Shown here: piece by piece, positions 62,228 to 64,000 of the stretch
How positions within the stretch are numbered: position 1 is the first letter of the stretch
Layout of the letters: the number at the start of each line of letters is the position of its first letter
Assembly (NCBI GenBank): GCA_036345935.2
Contig: JADWOT020000368.1
Span: 1-64,000 of the forward strand
Direction of reading: 5' to 3'
Source of the DNA: Taenia hydatigena
Taxonomy: Eukaryota > Platyhelminthes > Cestoda > Cyclophyllidea > Taeniidae
DNA: 64,000 nucleotides
Notes under the pieces: generated by a model
What the model was told of the DNA's origin: nothing
Seen by the model: the letters and a program-made list of their open reading frames with translations, nothing else
Database searches by the model: none
Made by a program: the position numbers and the translations under genes

Positions 62228-62982
62228 TCGACCCCCAGATCTTCCCGTTGGCAACTTTCATCCATTGCGTTTTGATCTAGTTCCTCTGTCTCGAATTTAC
62301 TATGCACTATCGCATCAGTACGACTCCTCCTAATACCGATTTCGCCACTCTTCCACATCTCTACTCCGTCTCCCCAACCATCTACCCCATCGATTAGCCA
62401 GTACAACTTAACAAATTCCAACCCATATTCTGTGAATATGTCTCGTCACTTGCATAATTAAATTATTTGTTTCGTTCATTTTGGTTTTTACCTTTTGGAG
62501 GAATCGCTGCGTTTGTTTCGATGCACCAGCGCAACCGATGTTCTGCAGCCCATACTAATCGCACCTGCTAACGAAAGCCTCTTTACTTTGGATCGTTATG
62601 CACTGTCTTCGAATTCACTGCCGTGGCATTTTTGATCTTATTAAGGCTGCGTTGATACCCGGAGGGTCCCTCTTGCGATACCTGTCCAGATATTGATGCT
62701 CGATCGTAGAATCTTGCATCTGCTACTGAACCCAAGTAGCAGATGCGCATTCCTTGACAGTAGTGTTTTCTAAGCAAAAAGCGCAAAAAACGCTGCTTTT
62801 CGTATTTTACAAAGCCTAATTCAAGCATCTAACAACACTAGGTGTCCAATATGAGGGCGTAGAGTTTAAATAATAGTTTGAATTCTAGGAAGTCAATGAC
62901 TGGCGAAGGTTCCCAGGCTTACTAGTTGCACACATGATCAGCTGGCTGAGATCGTTAATTTTATTGCGCAGAGTTTCTTTAG
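62228..62982. other. No confirmed gene
   Basis: Reverse frames at 62,421-62,206 (overlapping the tRNA) and 62,828-62,583 are unsupported, although the second ends with a mildly coding-like stretch. The only structured element is the hairpin at 62,716-62,746. Confidence 0.3.
62716..62746. repeat. Perfect 12-bp inverted repeat (hairpin)
   Basis: The sequence gcatctgctact is followed by the 7-base loop gaaccca and the exact reverse complement agtagcagatgc. There is no T run after it on either strand, so nothing marks it as a terminator. A function is unknown and chance is possible. Confidence 0.6.
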
Positions 62983-63300
62983 GATGATGGCTGGTTGGAC
63001 TCTTACCCTGAACTGAAAGGCTACTCACCTGTTGACGCTGAAGGGTGGTGAGCCTAGAAAGGCATGTTCTGATAGGGAATGAAATTACTTAGTGCACTTC
63101 AACATCCTTACTACTTTTCCATTTTAGTGAAATGGTCACTGATAAGAGATCGCTCTTGGTTATCAATAACAAGCTGAACAACATCGGCCGATATCAGTGT
63201 CATGGAAGACATTGTCTTCTTTGCTACCAAGAGTGATCCCTGCAGAAGTGCACAAAGGATTAACAGGACACTTACAGAGGAGGAAATTCAGTGGTTTTAA
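62983..63300 (+). pseudogene. Immunoglobulin-like domain gene fragment with apparent frameshift
   Basis: Exon 62,983-63,047 follows the acceptor gagtttctttag and ends at donor gtgagc with two bases of a codon. It reads DDGWLDSYPELKGYSPVDAEG. An 80-bp intron with a pyrimidine-rich end (ttactacttttccattttag) leads to an exon from 63,128 in agreeing phase, reading EMVTDKRSLLVINNKLNNIG then RYQC. This matches the E-F strand pattern of Ig domains, L-x-I-x-N...G-x-Y-x-C, with the usual Asp before Gly replaced. After YQCH the open frame shifts: the entered frame stops at 63,234 region, while another frame continues coding-like (EDIVFFATKSDPC, RINRTLTEEEIQWF) to a TAA at 63,298-63,300. A two-base loss near 63,205 would explain this. 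A further candidate exon (63,447-63,567) holds EDGRLHCLLYGNRLIPPKH, like the B-C strands of a next Ig domain. An alternative is one intact gene with a splice site I have missed. Confidence 0.4.
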
Positions 63301-63446
63301 TTCAGTCTTTTAAGCTCGTATCATCCTTGGTGAGCGGAAGGTCCGCTGACGCTCCCAACAATGTGGGGTTCCTTCCTTCTCCTCATCTTTCCTGCTACTA
63401 TTCCTGGCACGAGGTGGCCGGATGTTCTTAGAAATCTTCATTACAG

Positions 63447-63567
63447 CAGTTGCAACAATCTGTAGATAACATATTAATAGAGGATGGGAGATTGCACTGC
63501 TTACTTTATGGGAATCGACTCATTCCTCCAAAACATGCCTTGAGTTTTGTCCTCCTGCTCCTCCTCT
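63447..63567 (+). CDS. Candidate next exon of the Ig-like gene
   Basis: The stretch follows the acceptor aaatcttcattacag and ends at a possible donor (t|gtataa). It encodes about 40 residues, with EDGRLHCLLYG resembling strand B and the conserved Cys of an Ig domain, then IPPKHALSF where strand C is expected (the usual Trp is missing), and a Leu run. It continues the orientation of the fragment at 62,983-63,300. The phase link to that fragment is not established. Confidence 0.25.
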
Positions 63568-64000
63568 GTATAATTGCTAAGCACGCCTCTTTAGTTCCGT
63601 TGCATGCATATTATTTTGGTGATCCACCAAGTTGACCAACATTTGACCCTTCTGCTTTTATTACATATTTGAAAAGACGACCATGAATTAACACTACGTC
63701 TATTTTTGCCCCTTTCAATCATCTGCTTACCTGTCTCCGCAGCTATTAATCTGATTTTTAACTTTCGCATCCGTGCATCTTGTTGTCGGACTTAGACAAT
63801 TTTTGTTCCTGAATCGAGAAAAACCCAGAATCTCAGCTCAGCTGGCTTTTGAAAACGCAGTGTACAATGTGACGCTTTGTCTTAATGGACTAAATCAAGA
63901 GAAAAAGCGCATAGACTGCGACCTGCATTTTTTCGGTTACTAGGTGCATTCGAATCGCTGATGCCATCGAAGGTCAAAGCAAACAACAGGATTTCGCTAT
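63568..64000. other. Window end, one weak coding-like frame
   Basis: A plus-strand frame ending in TAG near 63,942 contains EKPRISAQLAFENAVYNVTL and LNGLNQEKKRIDCDL. It could be a further exon of the Ig-like gene but has no clear acceptor. The gene, if real, may continue past the window. Confidence 0.2.

Noticed and set aside
1..64000. CRISPR arrays, bacterial operons, riboswitches, replication origins
   Set aside because: No regularly spaced identical short repeats, no run of adjacent long ORFs with ribosome binding sites, and genes are spliced. The sequence is eukaryotic.

Overview
This window is metazoan nuclear DNA. The clues are short GT-AG introns (about 60 to 350 bp), a multi-exon receptor guanylyl cyclase remnant, a multi-exon C2H2 zinc-finger gene, a nuclear-type tRNA gene with internal promoter boxes, and many dispersed repeats. 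The cyclase residues look protostome-like and the genome style (AT-rich, repeat-rich, small exons) suits a flatworm, perhaps a tapeworm. That last step is inference from memory. There is no bacterial gene organisation, operon or CRISPR array.

Positions 1-33,967 form one huge imperfect palindrome. The left arm (1-15,727) is repeated in reverse complement as the right arm (17,275-33,967), around a 1,547-bp unique spacer. The first base of the window pairs with base 33,967, so the repeat is cut by the window edge and may be longer. The arms are collinear but carry arm-specific insertions, one of them a decayed Ty3/gypsy-like fragment, and many substitutions. Some tracts are identical and have sharp edges, which suggests gene conversion. 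I recognise no intact gene in the arms. They hold a degenerate tandem array (about 155-175 bp period) and copies of a repeat of about 170 bp. That repeat also forms the ends of a 1.1-kb foldback element at 35,357-36,472. The inner end of the palindrome lies a few bases from one copy.

Positions 33,968-64,000 are outside the visible palindrome. From left to right they hold: the foldback element and a solo copy of its end repeat; a reverse-strand gene of unknown function, three 3' exons visible (37,455-38,328); a coding-like patch with competing frames (39,757-40,092); an orphan candidate terminal exon (42,029-42,273); a tRNA-Glu-like SINE head or tRNA pseudogene (43,904-43,977); a receptor guanylyl cyclase pseudogene (45,869-48,765) with two in-frame stops, two frameshifts and one apparently lost splice acceptor; an intact five-exon gene for a 128-residue protein with four C2H2 fingers on the reverse strand (52,542-53,467); a reverse-strand tRNA-Arg(CCT) gene (62,156-62,227); and an immunoglobulin-like gene fragment with an apparent frameshift near the right end (62,983 onward).

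The genes do not form a pathway. The window reads as a repeat-driven, gene-poor region in which real genes survive as small exons and at least one signalling gene has died. Exons were assigned by eye from splice signals and reading-phase agreement. No similarity search was run.
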